A DNA stretch of 64,000 nucleotides from Heligmosomoides polygyrus polygyrus (GCA_947396885.1 OX377206.1:50389631-50453630); one strand, 5' to 3'. Shown: positions 40,831 to 52,974, counted from the stretch's first letter. The notes: generated by a model not told the origin, from the sequence alone. Made by a program: numbers and translations.

Positions 40831-41682
40831 ATAACAACAAAGCGTGAGTTCATAATATTGTTCTGATAACCCTTTAGCTATGGCTAGAGCAATAAACGAA
40901 AACAAATTCAGAGTCCTGTTTCACTATTTCTCCCTGTTTCAACATGCAGTCTCTCCGCCGTTTCCATACCTAGTTCCTGCGACGATTGTTTTCGCTGACA
41001 TTTTGATGCAGTAATTTTTTGAACAGTTGACTTAACAGACTTAACCACTTTGGGTTACTCACAGAGCAGCATTTAAAGACTCACTCTAGTGAAGCCTAAA
41101 ACTGGAGCAGTCACCTATATGGTTTTCCGACTATGAAAGACATTCCTCTCAACATTTTTAGAAGCCTGTGGCATCATGCACGACGTGATGACTGTACGGA
41201 TATCTGCATACTCAAGATTAGCAGTCACATTCTAATCACCAAAATTATAATAACAGTCATAATTCATTCTGGGATCTAAGATGATGATAACTGGATGACT
41301 GATTAGTCATGGTAAGTCCACTCTTCCATAGCAATACTCAGTCTGTGTCAGCCTAGAAGGTCACTGATATGAAGGTGACACAGCTGAACAGTTCCTAGAT
41401 GGTTCTCAAAGTAACAGATTTGTTTCAGAATTTAATAAGTCACCCTAGTCAATCAAAATAACAGCACATGAAAGATATTCGTGATGTTTCACTAAAAAAA
41501 CTGGACAACTCTATATGGACGAATATCACACCTAGTGACATTAAAAATTGAAATTTGCACCTTCCATGAGAGCATTGATGAAATGTTGGAGCAGGCAAGC
41601 GCATGGCACAACCCTCACCGAACCCTCTGCTTTATACTGCGCTATATGTTTAGAAAGGTTTTGTGGTTATTTGTAACTGTTA
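40831..41682. other. Unassigned AT-rich sequence
   Basis: About 850 bp, with no frame, repeat or palindrome I can support. Confidence 0.4.
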
Positions 41683-42589
41683 GGGGGGGGGGGGCAAAAG
41701 TAATGAGACACCCCATGCCGTGTCCAAATATCTCGTGGCTGGAGTCTGGTTTCGTCCTTATCGTATTTCTATGTTTGTATGCTACTTAATGAAGCGCATC
41801 TGAAAAGTTACCACTTCCGCCCTTTCCAGAAGCATGCCAAAAACCCCAGCCTGTCTCATGCCGAAACCCCAGTCTGACGAGTCGACCTGTGTCGCGTAAA
41901 TCTCCCCCAATTCCCAACCCCGAGCAGCCTGGGCTCAATATTCACGCAGGATGAGAAGTACGTCTTCTACCTTAACCCTGCCAAGCAGCGAGTCTGGATG
42001 AGGCTTGGTGAATTGTTACCGACCTTCGTTCGGCGAGATGTTCACGGCGAGAAGCATCTTTGGAGCTTTTGGATCTGCGCCCATGGTTCGGTTTACCGGA
42101 GGCTGTTTCCCAAGAGCACCGCGATGAACTCCAAGGCCATGGTGAACGAAATAGAGGAGATGGGCCGGCGACTCGCTCTTATTCATTCGCAGCGCTTCAA
42201 GAAGGTTTTCCTCTTCGACAACGCCGCACCCCATCGGGAACAAGTAAGCACGGATAAGGTTGGCCAGCTGGGCTACGTTCACATGCCTCATCCACCGTAT
42301 TCGCTGGACATCTGTCCATGCAACTACCACTACTACTTGAGCCTACAGGACTTCCTGGTGAGAAGGGACACAAGAATCCAAGCAGTCCTTGACAACCATA
42401 TCGAGCTGTTGATCAACACCAGGCTCAAGCAGTTCTGGAAGGATGGGATCAGGATGTTGGCTGAGCGATGGCAGCAAGGTCCTTGCCCTTAATGGCTAAT
42501 ACACTCCTCAGCATCGTTGAGTTGTAATTGAGTTATGAGGAGATAAAGATTTTTTTTTCATTTTGTCTCATTACTTTTGCCCCCCCCCC
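41683..42589 (+). mobile_element. Short mariner-like element with poly-G termini
   Basis: Left end 12 G followed by CAAAAGTAATGAGACA (to 41710). Right end (42564-42589) is the complement, TGTCTCATTACTTTTG then 10 C. TA precedes the left end (41681-41682). About 907 bp, shorter than autonomous mariners, so the 5' third of the transposase gene is deleted. Confidence 0.8.
41941..42492 (+). pseudogene. Mariner-like transposase, C-terminal two thirds
   Basis: Frame open from upstream of 41941 to 42492. FTQDEKYVFY holds the first catalytic Asp, FLFDNAAPH the second. PHPPYSLDICPCNYHYYLSL holds the third position, where the expected Asp (SDYHLF) is Asn. The N-terminal DNA-binding part is missing. 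Sequence such as QRVWMRLGE fits a mariner subgroup different from the 11-kb copy. Inactive by both deletion and the third-Asp change. Confidence 0.8.
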
Positions 42590-42770
42590 AATAATAGATC
42601 ATAATGGATATTATTATTATTCAAATGTTCAGCGCATTTTCTTAGCATACAGTGCATACCGCCTTTGCTGGCACATTAATATTGCCCTTCACTCAAACGT
42701 TGCCACTTTTGAGTACTTTCTTTTGGTTGACTTACCAATTTCAAGAATTTTAATAATATAGTTGTCAAAC
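42590..42770. other. Unassigned AT-rich sequence inside the hAT-like right end
   Basis: Nothing recognisable. 42850-42976 is the GGAAACGG-rich subterminal region of the 10.7-kb element. Confidence 0.4.
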
Positions 42771-42984
42771 AGTAATTATCTCACAATTATATGAAGGAGA
42801 ACTCGTTTTACTTGATAACCTGATTGTGTTCAACAGAAAACTAGTGCTTATCAGTACCCATCTCCGCTTTCGCGTTCCGGTCCGAAAACAGGAGGAACAC
42901 GGAACGAAACGGAAGAGCTTAAAATGGCCGAAAACCGGAATTCGGAACACGGAAACGGAAATTCCGCACATTTCTGTTCCTTAA

Positions 42985-43451
42985 ACTGTGTAAAGCTTGA
43001 TAAAATCCAATTTCCTTAAGCCTCAAGTGGCTGCTACCAATGTTGTAAGCCCTCATAGCGAAGTTTTGATGCGTTCGATCAAACACCGTCGGTGGTGTGA
43101 TGGTGTAGAGCATTCCCACCCGATCAGCAGGGGTGCGGGTTCGTGTCCCGCCTGGCGCTAGAGTTTCGCAACAAAACGTCATGTGAAGTTTAATTTGAAA
43201 CATGCCTTACTAGCAAGAAAACTTTAAAAAGGGAAATAATTGTTCAACTTGCGCTGAAAATAACACAGCAAACAAATATTGAATCACATCTGTTTAACAC
43301 TAGATGAAAAAGCCCTCTGGAAATTTAGTTGCATAGCACTATAGGTCGGGTGAATCACGATTTACGGTTTACGATTTACGATTTACGACGGTTTTCCGTA
43401 ATTACGGTTTACGAGTTACGAAATTTCAAATTTCATTTACGCACACCCCTG
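42985..43451. repeat. Repeat X copy 1, right part, with SINE insertion
   Basis: 43178-43451 aligns with 44876-45147 (GTTTAATTTGAAA, ACTAGCAA.AA, CTGAAAATAACACA, TTGAATCACAT, ACGATTTACGG). It ends at the hAT-like terminus GCACACCCCTG (43451). The ~190 bp before 43178 are absent from copy 2 and carry the tRNA-like SINE. Confidence 0.65.
43085..43178 (+). repeat. tRNA-derived SINE
   Basis: GTGTGATGGTGTAGAGC fits an A box. GCGGGTTCGTGTCCCGC forms a perfect 5-bp T arm with a 7-nt loop and includes the B box. The acceptor and anticodon arms do not pair, so it is not a functional tRNA. Confidence 0.55.
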
Positions 43452-45147
43452 GTCGTAAATCGTAAATTTTCGTAAATGTGATCTTTGATCAGCAACCAAC
43501 TGGCGACCAAATTTGTGTGAACTGGATTATAAAGATGTGCCCACTCTAATGGTCCCTTATAGTTCATTCCAACTCCCCTTTAGAGTTAATTTTTGATGAT
43601 CTGATATGCTACTGTGTTGTACAATACGACCTGTTCTCGGGCTTCTTGAGTCCGACTTTTCTCTTCGCTAACCAATTTTCCATTTCTCCAACATTGTAAA
43701 GGCTCCCGTTTGGGACCGGACAGGTTCAAGAGGAGGAACAAGTGCAATACAATGTTTAAAAAATAAATCCTGCGTAGGAGGCTGGGGAGGCTGCGCTCCT
43801 TCGTTTCCGGTCCAGAGCTAGCAAGGCACATCGCGTTCCTACTGCCGAAGGTTGTTCTATTTCAGCTCATAGTTTGTGTTTTGTTTGTATTTATTTTCTT
43901 ATAACTGCCTTATGCAGCGTATTGGATAAATAAATAACTAAATAGCAAAAGGACACTGGAAGCAGTTTCTTAGTGAAAGAGAGACGAGTATTCTAGCTCC
44001 ACGTCCTGTTTGGTAATAACGTCGAGTCACTCTGTTTGAAACAGATACCTGCTAACCCTACCGAATAGAAATGATGCAAGTCCACGATCGAGCATCATTC
44101 GTGATTGGAAGCGGGGTCTAGAAAGTTGCTACACTCATGTAGAAAGGATAACCTACTAATGACTCGGTATATGTCGCGAAGACGGCAGCATTGTGAGATG
44201 GGAACGCTCTACCCAATCAGACCGCATCGAATCGGCATGCCATTCGGAAAGGGCGTGTACAGTCGGTACCCTGATCGCCTGGCATATGCGCGGTCTATGC
44301 TCTGATTATTATTGGCTAGCACGCTCTCACCTACCAATGCTGCTCACCTTCGCGAAATGTAATAGTGCTTCTATCGGTTTGCATTGTGGTTTATAGGATT
44401 GAGCAAATTGGTATAGAAAGTGCGGCAAAATCGAGCGTGTAGCTTTCCAAGAAAAGGTCGGTCGGCTGGTCTTGACAATTTTGATCTTCATTTTCGGTGT
44501 CGTGATTGAGTTTATCGTATTCGCCCTATCTAATCCGCTTACGATGAGATTCTCGGAGAAAAAACGGAGCTGGCAAAGGGTAGCCCGAGCGAGCGTAAGA
44601 GTTGTTAAATAGTAGAGCAATAATATGAAGTTTTCGAAATCTTGAAAGTGCAGGCTTGAGCAGAAAACCGGCGCATTGATCAGTGGTGAAACTTTTTTTT
44701 TATTTTTTAGTTTTGACAGCGAATTTTCCGCAGTTGTTTCTTCTAATTCCAAGACTAACATGCAAGCTAAAAAATGGTAGTAAGTTAGGAACTTAATGAT
44801 TATTCAAGCTTTCTGTTGGAATGCGAGGCCTAGGCTTAAGTATAGTTTTGAACTTAGTTTTTTGACTTTCCTAAAACGTGTTTAGTTTAATTTGAAAGAT
44901 CTTTTACTAGCAAAAAGCCGTAAAAAAGAAATAGATTTGTCAGAAAACTGTTCAACTTAAGCTGAAAATAACACAACTGTCAAATAATTATTGAATCACA
45001 TATGATTAACATTAGCAGAAGAGCGTTAGGAAATTGAGTTGTACTGCACTACAGTCCAGGTGACTCTTACGATTTACGGCTTACGACGGTTTTTTCGTAA
45101 CTACGATTTACGATTTACGATATATCGATTTTCATTTACGCACACGC
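43452..45147. repeat. Repeat X copy 2
   Basis: Continuous counterpart of copy 1 (31300-32277 plus 43178-43451). It starts directly after copy 1 and ends with ACGCACACGCCTAG at 45147, a mutated hAT-like terminus. 43500-43965 is the least conserved part and has no feature I can name. Whether X is a hAT-type element or a derived repeat is open. Confidence 0.6.
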
Positions 45148-46005
45148 CTAGTGTCCCTCCAGCGGTGCTTACGTCTTCCACGACCTCTCTTTCCTTGAAC
45201 TCCCAGAACTTTCTTCGCAACGATCTCTTCGCTAGTACGCAAAAAGTGACTGAGCCATCTCAGACGGCAATCGCGCATCTTGAGTTGAATGGGAACGAAC
45301 TATTGTCGGTACACCTTCGACTTCAACTCGTCGCTGACTTTCCGACTCCAAAGTAAACCGGTGGTGCTTCTCCACTTGAGCCAATCAGTGTTTATGCGAT
45401 GATTGACCTCGTGAAGCAAGCCTCTGTCGCTGCTAATAGTTGAGCCCAGCCTACGTCTATTAGGAAACAATAGTTCCTAGCAACTCAACACCTTGTTTTG
45501 TTAGGAAGTTCCTGTCGTTCTCGTCGTTCCTTATGTTCTCCGTCCATTCAACATCCAAGCGCAATTCACACGCTGTGAATTGATTAATTCAAACGTGTAT
45601 GTGATTCTGCAAGGTTTTGTAACGTCTTAAGCATAAAGCAACATCGAGGACGTCGATTTTTGAAGATGCCTCAGGGACGACGTCCTGACGAGGATGAATA
45701 GAAGTGGTGACAGAACGGTGCCTTGGTGAACGCCAATAGATATAATAAACGGCCGTGATATTCCAGCAGGTGTGCTGCCACCCATCTTGTCGTTCGCATG
45801 AAGCAGTTTGACCCACTTTTCTAGCTCCTCTGAGACGCCTTGCTCCCTCATTGCAAACCAAATTATTTCGTGAAAAGACACGCGGTCAAACGCTTTTTCC
45901 AAAACGAGGAATGCGAAACGAATGACATTTTCTTTTTCTCGGTGTCGCCCAGTAATACATTGGTAAAGTGAACAGCCTCGATTGTTCCACAGCTGGGAAC
46001 TGAAC
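45148..46005 (-). pseudogene. LINE reverse transcriptase remnant, 3' part
   Basis: 45589-45902 (minus) has LEKAFDRVSFHEIIWFAMRE, VSEELEKWVKLLHAND, then GISRPFIISIGVHQGTVLSPLLF, RT palm blocks. The YADD strand is degraded to LLYA. 45150-45290 has LRWLSHFLR and KVLGVQGKRGRGRRKHRWRD, the typical C-terminal end of this LINE group. At least three frame breaks. Continues at 48007 beyond the inserted 2-kb element. Clade not determined. Confidence 0.75.
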
Positions 46006-48006
46006 CAGGGGTGTGAGTTAAATTTTTTTCGGTAAATTTTTAACGACCATTTTTCTACAAAAAATTTTTCCGTTAAAATTATGATTTCGTTAAATTCGTC
46101 AAATAAAATGTTCCTTAGCAGCAGTCAGGATGGGCGTATTTTAATAGGTACAAAGCGAGGTCCTTTCTCTACTTTTCGACTCCATCTATGTACATGGTCA
46201 TTATACGGCTATATGACTATGCCTTCATCTTCACAACAAATAACAACAGTCATCTATCATCTATCATCAACAAAATTGCTAAACGAAAGAAATAATTAAA
46301 ATTCTTAAACCAAAAAGTAACTACAAAACTTCTAATATAACAACTTTCTTAAAATGTTCAGTTCATATAGCATTCCGAAAATCATCAAGCATCTGGAAAG
46401 ATGCTATGAGCCAAAGTGCTATGGGCCATAGCACGGCTGAACGCCTTTGAGTGTTTTGATTTGTCCTGAGCTTTTTAGCTTTTTTTACAAAACCTGCTTT
46501 CGCTAGTAGACTTTTACGGCCGCATACTTCTCAATACTGCTATAATTTGGGTTTGGGAAAACTGCAGAATGTATTAACGAAGAACTCAGGCCAGGCAGTA
46601 AAAAGCGAAAACCAGCGAATCCTTTGGTGCAATTCGTCTTTGAAGGATATTTTTAGAAGTTAATAAAGCTGTCTGTTTCACAGACTGATTACTTTTGCAC
46701 TGAAAAAATTCTCTTCATACTGTAGACGACAGCATAGTATTCACCTAAACAGCCGTGGGATGTTGACCAAATTTTAATCGAATCGAATTCTACTACATTG
46801 AGTATTTTTGCCACACAAGTAGCATACAAGTCAATTGTTGGGCTTTTTCTCATCTGTGTTTCAAAGGAAATGCATAAGGAACGCGGATATTTAAAAGGGA
46901 GTTTCTCGCCCTATATCAAGAGTGGTCCATATCCGGTCCATATTTTATCATTCCTATTTCCTACGAATAGAATTCACCACTGCCTTTCACTCTTTTACGG
47001 CTTTTCTCAATTCATTACTCTGATTTTCTTTTTGAAGCATCCGGTTTCATACAGTACAGCACATGTGCTTAAGGTTCGACTGTGTTATGGGTTGCTCAAT
47101 TTCTTCTCATTTTTGTAAAGCACATTTTGGATGACGATGAACGGTGTTATAGTAAATTAGCAGATCAAACGAAAAGTTCATGGACATAAAGCAAATTGCT
47201 TGCTAGAGCTAGACCTTCACCTTCAAAGATACACCTTTTCGTAGAGCTATAAGAAATCTTCATGCAGTAGACCGCATGTCAAGTGTCACTTTTTATACTT
47301 GCATATTTGATAACTGACTAAGAGTGTACATCGCCTTCTTCTCTTTCTTACCTTTTTGCTTGCATGTACATATATTTGTTCACTGTTTCACGTGTATACT
47401 TACTATAGCTCTTCCAAAGAAAACTGCGAAGAGAGCCGTAGAAGAAGACGAAATGATCGAAGAGCTTTTCTCTTTCCTTGTTTCGTTTCTTAGTTTCTAT
47501 TCTTGTTTTCTTGCACTATTTGTTTCGTAGCGTTTTCCTCGTGTTTTCTGTGCCTTTTCTACACCACTTATAAAACAGATACCACAACAAACTGAAAAAA
47601 CTGACCTAGGTTGGCATGAAGAATTAACATGTAGCAAACAAACACGAGAAACGGCCTAAGTACTCTAGGAACTCGAAACTACGGAGAGAAAAGTGGGGGC
47701 TCACGCAAATAAATTGGTCAAGGAGCGAGAAAAATGCCAATAATTCTCGAACAGATTGCCTACACTGATTCACGTAAGTAAGTGGTTTCCTCGGTATCGC
47801 AACGACAATGCGAAAGCTTATCCAAAAAATTCTTTCAAAATGCATTTACATAAAGGAGAAGTAAAACTTCAAAAAAGATGCGTAACATGTTGTTAAAAGA
47901 ATTTAACGGAAATTTTCGTCATTAAATTTCGTTAATTTTTTTAAATGAAAAATGCCGGGAAAACCAGTAGATCGGTAAATCGTTAATCGTTAAAAGCACA
48001 CCCCTG
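46006..48006. mobile_element. 2-kb hAT-like element inserted in LINE
   Basis: Ends read CAGGGGTGTGAGTTAA and, at the right, the complement of CAGGGGTGTGCTTTTAACG. Flanks AACTGAAC and AGCGGAAC match at 6 of 8 positions, as for a decayed 8-bp duplication. The LINE frame continues across: ...IQCG at 48010 and SCGTIEAVHF at 45990. Subterminal TTAACG/TAAATTT repeats are present. No transposase seen in the interior, which is AT-rich with only short frames. Confidence 0.7.
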
Positions 48007-48150
48007 AGCGGAACCGCACTGGATTTCACCCGACTTGATGGCGTCACCAATTCTCCTCTCCAGAACTTCCCAAAGATCTCAAGATCTCCACTGCATGACA
48101 CACAAACGAACTGGTCCAATGACAACATCAGCACGTTTAATTCATGCAAC
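48007..48150 (-). pseudogene. LINE reverse transcriptase remnant, upstream part
   Basis: RRIGDAIKSGEIQCGS on the minus strand leads straight into the continuation on the far side of the hAT-like insertion. A frameshift precedes it. Further upstream the similarity fades. Confidence 0.55.
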
Positions 48151-48954
48151 CCTAAAAAACCTGATGCACAAGCGGCATTCTGTGCGGGAAATTTTAGCCA
48201 AAACTACTTAATGTTATGTAGGTTCGAGCACGATCCGTTGTCTTTAGTAGACAAGGAGTTTCTTTCAGGTCTCTTTACTGCTTCTTGTTTTGTTAAACTA
48301 CTAATTGTGCCAATGATCCTTCAGACATTCCTCGGTGCATCTTATCAGAATGAACTCCCTGACGTGCATTCTAGTAGCGCGGTAGGTAGCGGAACGAAAC
48401 GCAAACCAAATGTGACGTTTTTGTTTTCAGATATATGATGACATGATGGTAGAAGACGCATCCCATATAAGTCAACCGACAGAGCAGAGGAGGCAAGGCG
48501 ATCATCACCAATGTCACGACTAACTTTACCTAATCCCTATTGCTAGAGGACCACAACCACCTTGTCCAATCCCTACAATATTCGTGATGTGTATTTCAGC
48601 TTGAAGCCATGTCCGGTTTATTATGAATAAAGATGTGTTGCTCCCCCCCCCCCCCCCCTACTGCAGGTGAGCGGATTTGCGGACCTTCCGTACCGAATTT
48701 GTGTTGATTTTTTCAATGTTTTATGTGATTTTTGTACCCCTGAATAGGTCTCTCTTTCTAGGTGTGCTTTCGAGACTGATAGAAATTGCGAGAACTCACT
48801 GAACAAGAGGTGCTTTGAGAGCAAAATGAAATTCCTTAATGGTTTGAATAAGGATTGTTCTACAGTTCAAAATAAAGATTTTCTGGTAGCAGCCTTCCAA
48901 TCACAAATGCTCAATTTCTGTAGAATTTTTTTCAGAATGTATAAAATCTACTTA
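48151..48954. other. Unassigned, with a 16-C tract
   Basis: No gene. 48643-48658 is an uninterrupted run of 16 C. The frame that enters the next LINE at 48826 is unlikely to start there; its first ~40 codons show no homology. Confidence 0.4.
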
Positions 48955-51746
48955 CAACGCCCGCACGCTCGCATCGGAAGCATCCATGAGGACCTGATGA
49001 TGCAAGCCAGAAAGATCAAGTACGACGTCGTCGGACTGACCGATACGAGAAGACACCACCCCCTACACGCCGCCTACGACTCAGGTGAAGAATTGTTCCT
49101 CGGAACATGCGACAGCAGGGGAGTAGGCGGCGTTGGTGTCCTCGTCAACACGCACTTGGCCATGAACATCGATTCGTACGAGTCTCTGACAACCCGAATC
49201 GGACGTCTGCGGCTGAAGCGATGTGGCTCCGTGCCAGCTTTGACTGTATTCGTCGCGTATGCCCCAACATCCGACTACGACAACGAAGAGGTCGAAGCCT
49301 TCTACGTGGAGCTGGAGAAGTTCTATAAGGAAGATCACACCTTCTACAAGGTGATCGTCGGCGACTTCAACGCCAAGATCGGGCCACGAAGGTTGTCGGA
49401 AGAACTACACATCGGAACCCACGGTTTGGAGTGGAACGAGCTAGGTGAAAGGCTGTCTGAGTTTATCATGTCGACCAAGACGATCCATAGAAACTCACAG
49501 TTCCAGAAGCCTCCCTTTCTACGACGGACCTGTGAATCCTCCGGTGGCCAGTTCCAGAACGAGATCGACCAAGTATTGCCTGACCGACGTTTCCGTTGTC
49601 AACAAGTTCTACACGGGATCGGACCATCGCCTCCTTCGCGCAAGTTTCGCGTTTCGCGTCAAGGAGAGAAGGCCGTGAAGTATAGGAAGAGGAGTCTCAG
49701 AACGACATCAACTGGAAACTTTACACCTCTCTTTCCAGCCTTTGGGAAGATACCGTTATGAACAATATCGACGAGGAATATGACCGCTTCGTGCACCATC
49801 TCCGCGATAGTGTTGAGGGAGCCGAGAGCTTGAAGACCACCAAGAGACGCCTGTCTCCGGAAACTCTCGAGCTGGTACGCCAGCGTGGAGCAGCACGAGC
49901 GTCAGGCAACTACCAACTGACGTCCGAGCTTGCGAAGCTATGCAGAGCGGCGATAAAAGAAGATCTCAAGGAGAGAAGGGCAGAAGTGTTTGCTGAACCA
50001 GCAGAGGCAGGGCTGAGCATCCGCGATGCCCGCCGGAACTTCGCCAACTTCAAGACCAAGATGACCGCTCTCCGACGTCCTCACGGAACCGTCACGTCTT
50101 CTAGAAGGACCATGGAGAAAGTCATCCACGACTTCTACTCCGATCTCTTTGATAGCCACGTCCACCTGCCCCCACGCCATCTTCCGCAGGATGGATACGT
50201 CGTCCCCTCTGTTCTCCCTTCCTAGATCCGACACGCCATCTCGTCGGTGAAGAAACATACAGCACCCGGTCCCGACAGGATCAGACCCGAACACCTGAAG
50301 AACCTCTCGCAAGCGCTCATCAACACCTTGTCGCGGTTCTTCACACGCTACCTGTCGGAGTGCAAGGTTCCATCTCAGTGGAAGACCAGCAAGACTCTCG
50401 CTGTACAAGAAGGGAGACGTGCACGACATTGGCAACTATCGCCCGATTTGCCTGCAGTCCGTAGTCTACAAGCTGTTCACTCGAGTGATCCTGAATAGGA
50501 TCAGTAGAACTCTGGACGAAGGACAGCCATGCGAACAAGCAGGATTTCGGAAAGGATTCAGCACGATCGACCACATACACCCCATTACGAAGCTCATCAA
50601 AGTGACGCGAGAGTACAAGCTGCCGCTGTGCCTTACGTTCATCGACCTGAAGAAGGCATTCGACTCCGTCGAAACTGAAGCGGTCATCGACGCCCTGCTC
50701 ACTCAGGGTGTTCCTACTCAGTACATCGGAGTCCTTCGAGAGCTGTACAGTGGATTCACGACCAAGATCTCACCATTCTACAACGACGTCCTAATCGACG
50801 TGAAGAGAGGGGTTCGGCAGGAGGATAGCATATCCAAGAAGCTCTTCAGCGCCACCCTCGAAAACGTCATGCGCGAACTAGAATGGGAGGACATGGGAGT
50901 GAAGGTCGACGGCCGGTAACTACATCATCTTCGCTTCGCTGATGACATCGTGCTCATAACACCGAGCATCAGTCGGGCGGAGCGTATGCTAGCCGACTTC
51001 GATCGTGTATGTTGGAACGTTGGACTGCAGCTGAATCTTACGAAGATGATGTTCGTGAATAACGGACAAGTTTCTGATGCCCCATTCTCACTGAACGGAA
51101 CGAACATCTCCGAATGCTCCAGCTATGTGTATCTGGGTCGCGAAGTCAAATGGCCTACGACTTAACACCACATATGAGCAAGGGGAAACGAGCGGCTTGG
51201 GGAGCTTTCAAAAGCGTCGAACAAGTCGTGAAGAAGACGAAGAACCTCCGACTCCGTGCCCCCCTATTCAACTCCACTGTTCTTCCTGCCCTAACGTACA
51301 CCTCAGATACTTGGGCTATACGAAAGCAGGATGAACACGCGATCAGCGTCGCGCAGCGTGGAATCGAGAGGACGATGCTCGGAGTGACCCGACTCACGCA
51401 AGTGAGAGAAGGCCTCCGGAGTCGTCAACGTTCGAAGATCAGAGACGCTGCCGCATGGGCCAAGTCCTCGAAAATTAGGTGCGCCGGCCATGTAATGCGA
51501 TTCGCAGACACCTACGAGAGCCGTCACCGACTGGATTTCGCGGGATGTAAAGTCAAGCGAACACCAGGACGCCCACCAAAGCGTAGGTTGGACTTCTTCG
51601 GGAAAACGCTGAACAACCGATATGACGCTCTTCGTGTCCCTCGAGCGAGGGGGATCCATTGGAGCACTCTGGCACCCGACAGGGGCGAATGGAGACGCTG
51701 CTGGCGCCCGCTCGAACAAGTCGATGATCAACGGGACGACAGATGA
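48955..51746 (+). pseudogene. RTE endonuclease-reverse transcriptase, copy 1
   Basis: Endonuclease 48960-49450: VVGLTDTRRHH (family LTETRRH, Glu to Asp), VAYAPTSDYDNEE, VIVGDFNAKIG. RT 50030-50910: a TAG at 50223 interrupts before IRHAISSVKKHTAPGPDRIR, then NYRPICLQSVVYK, LTFIDLKKAFDSV, GVRQEDSISKKLF (normally GVRQGD) and, after a TAA at 50917, LRFADDIVLITPSI. C-terminus 51114-51746: [33 protein letters not shown]. There are frameshifts near 49530, 50400 and 51130. Clearly inactive. Confidence 0.88.
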
Positions 51747-51755
51747 TACAGGTGA
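48955..51755 (+). mobile_element. RTE LINE, copy 1
   Basis: Contains endonuclease, RT and C-terminal region and ends with GATGATACAGGTG. A shorter copy in the opposite orientation lies at 54645-57345 with a longer ACAGGTG repeat tail. Similarity between the two is high throughout, including UTR-free 3' ends. A different RTE family from the one at 26 kb. Confidence 0.88.
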
Positions 51756-51899
51756 ATTACTAACGACCGCTTAAGCGCCTTTCAATTCTCCCATCTGAAG
51801 GAAACATCATCAAAAAATGAAAATGTACTTTTTTTAAAAATTCAAGCCCTATGTATTATACAGAAAAAAGTCCGCAGCAACTCGATACGATCAACAAGA

Positions 51900-52440
51900 A
51901 TCGTATTGAAAATTGTGGTTTTTTATGAAAACAAAATTATTTTCTACCCGAAGCAGATCATCTACACGGTTAAAATTCTGCCACGAAAACTTTTCATCCT
52001 TTATCAATGCACAGTGAAAAAATCATGCTTTTCTGAACGAGAGGTTGAATCGACGTTTGGTCGACCTTGCACCAAAGTCAGTGGAGCAACAAGATTGGAA
52101 CTTCACAAAAATGACCATAACTCTTTTTTTACCGTTTTTCGAAATTTGAAAGTCCCGCTAGCTTTCTGAAAACTAGAGAAAAATGTTATCTTACCATATA
52201 AAAAACATTTTTGAAAAATATGCGCGGCGGGAGGGGGGAGTTCAGGTGGATCTCGCCGAAATACTTGCCGCAAATGGAAACCTCCGCCGCGCATGAAGAC
52301 ATCTTTGTTACAAACTGATTCTTATATGGCGAGAAATATCTATTTATTTTCGAAAAGCTAGCGGAATTTTTGAAATTCGAAAAAATCATCGATTTTGGTG
52401 AAGTAAATCCCAGAGGCTCTGGACGATCTCACCGACGTCA
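51900..52440. repeat. Foldback repeat family, GGCGGGAGG hairpin unit
   Basis: 51900-52130 matches 58710-58960 (plus) and the complement of 59800-60020. The centre at 52213-52300 is a hairpin whose arms contain GCGCGGCGGGAGG and CCTCCGCCGCGC. Non-coding. Confidence 0.7.
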
Positions 52441-52479
52441 TTGGATTGACTTCACAAAAACTGTCTTAACTCATTTCTG

Positions 52480-52870
52480 TTAGTATATTTGCGCCACACG
52501 AGGTTTTAGGTGGACAAATTTATTCAGCAGGGCCTGAGGTTTCGACGCTCCGTCGTCTTCGGAGGCCTAAACATGGTGTGAAGGTTAGATTTGCGCTCTA
52601 CCCCACCCAGCGCCTCAACCACTCTAGTGTTTTCGACCTACTTCTACAAACATCCGAAGAGACCAAATGAGAGGACGAACTCACCAATGTCCACCGTTGA
52701 GGGCATATGTTCGCCCTGTGACCAGTAGAGGCGAATGAACCACACTGCGGATACCGCTCTCTGATCATTCTACAGTTCACAATGAGGCACAAACGGCAAG
52801 AAGTCACTTGTTATGGCTAGACACTCATTTCGGTTGTTTATTACTGGATTCCTCGTAAAAATCCAGAACG
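52480..52870 (-). mobile_element. Solo PLE 3' tail with hammerhead-like motif
   Basis: Shares GGCAAGAAGTCACT and GACACTCATTTCG with the tail of PLE copy A (13437-13470) and the ATTTAGGCCTC-type motif region. At 52539-52562 (minus) CCGAAGA, C, GACG/CGUC with loop GAG, GAAAC. No coding part of the PLE remains, so this is a severely truncated insertion. Confidence 0.6.
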
Positions 52871-52974
52871 CTTCCAAAGCTTTTCGTGCTGAGATATCAC
52901 TCTCAATGGCCAATGTTGTACATTTCACCTCGTAGTCGTTCCCGTCATGCGCATCAATTCTTTGTCTGCCTTAA

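Larger units (their letters stand above)
32278..42976. mobile_element. 10.7-kb hAT-like insertion with 8-bp target duplication
   Basis: The left end CAGGGATGTGCGGAA and right end TTCCGCACATTTCTG form inverted repeats. They are bounded by the exact 8-bp duplication TTCCTTAA (32270-32277 and 42977-42984), the length expected of hAT transposons. Copy 2 of repeat X gives the empty site (TTTCCTAAAACG near 44870). I found no hAT transposase inside; most of the interior is other inserted repeats, so it is a non-autonomous element swollen by nested insertions. Confidence 0.8.

Noticed and set aside
43085..43178. Possible tRNA gene
   Set aside because: The T arm is perfect but the acceptor and anticodon arms do not pair; best seen as a SINE head. 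The same reasoning applies to 21697, 22690, 35838 and 39840.
45148..45157. Target duplication linking 24116 and 45147 ends of repeat X
   Set aside because: Flanks (GAGTCCAT, TGTCCCTC) do not match convincingly at any offset.
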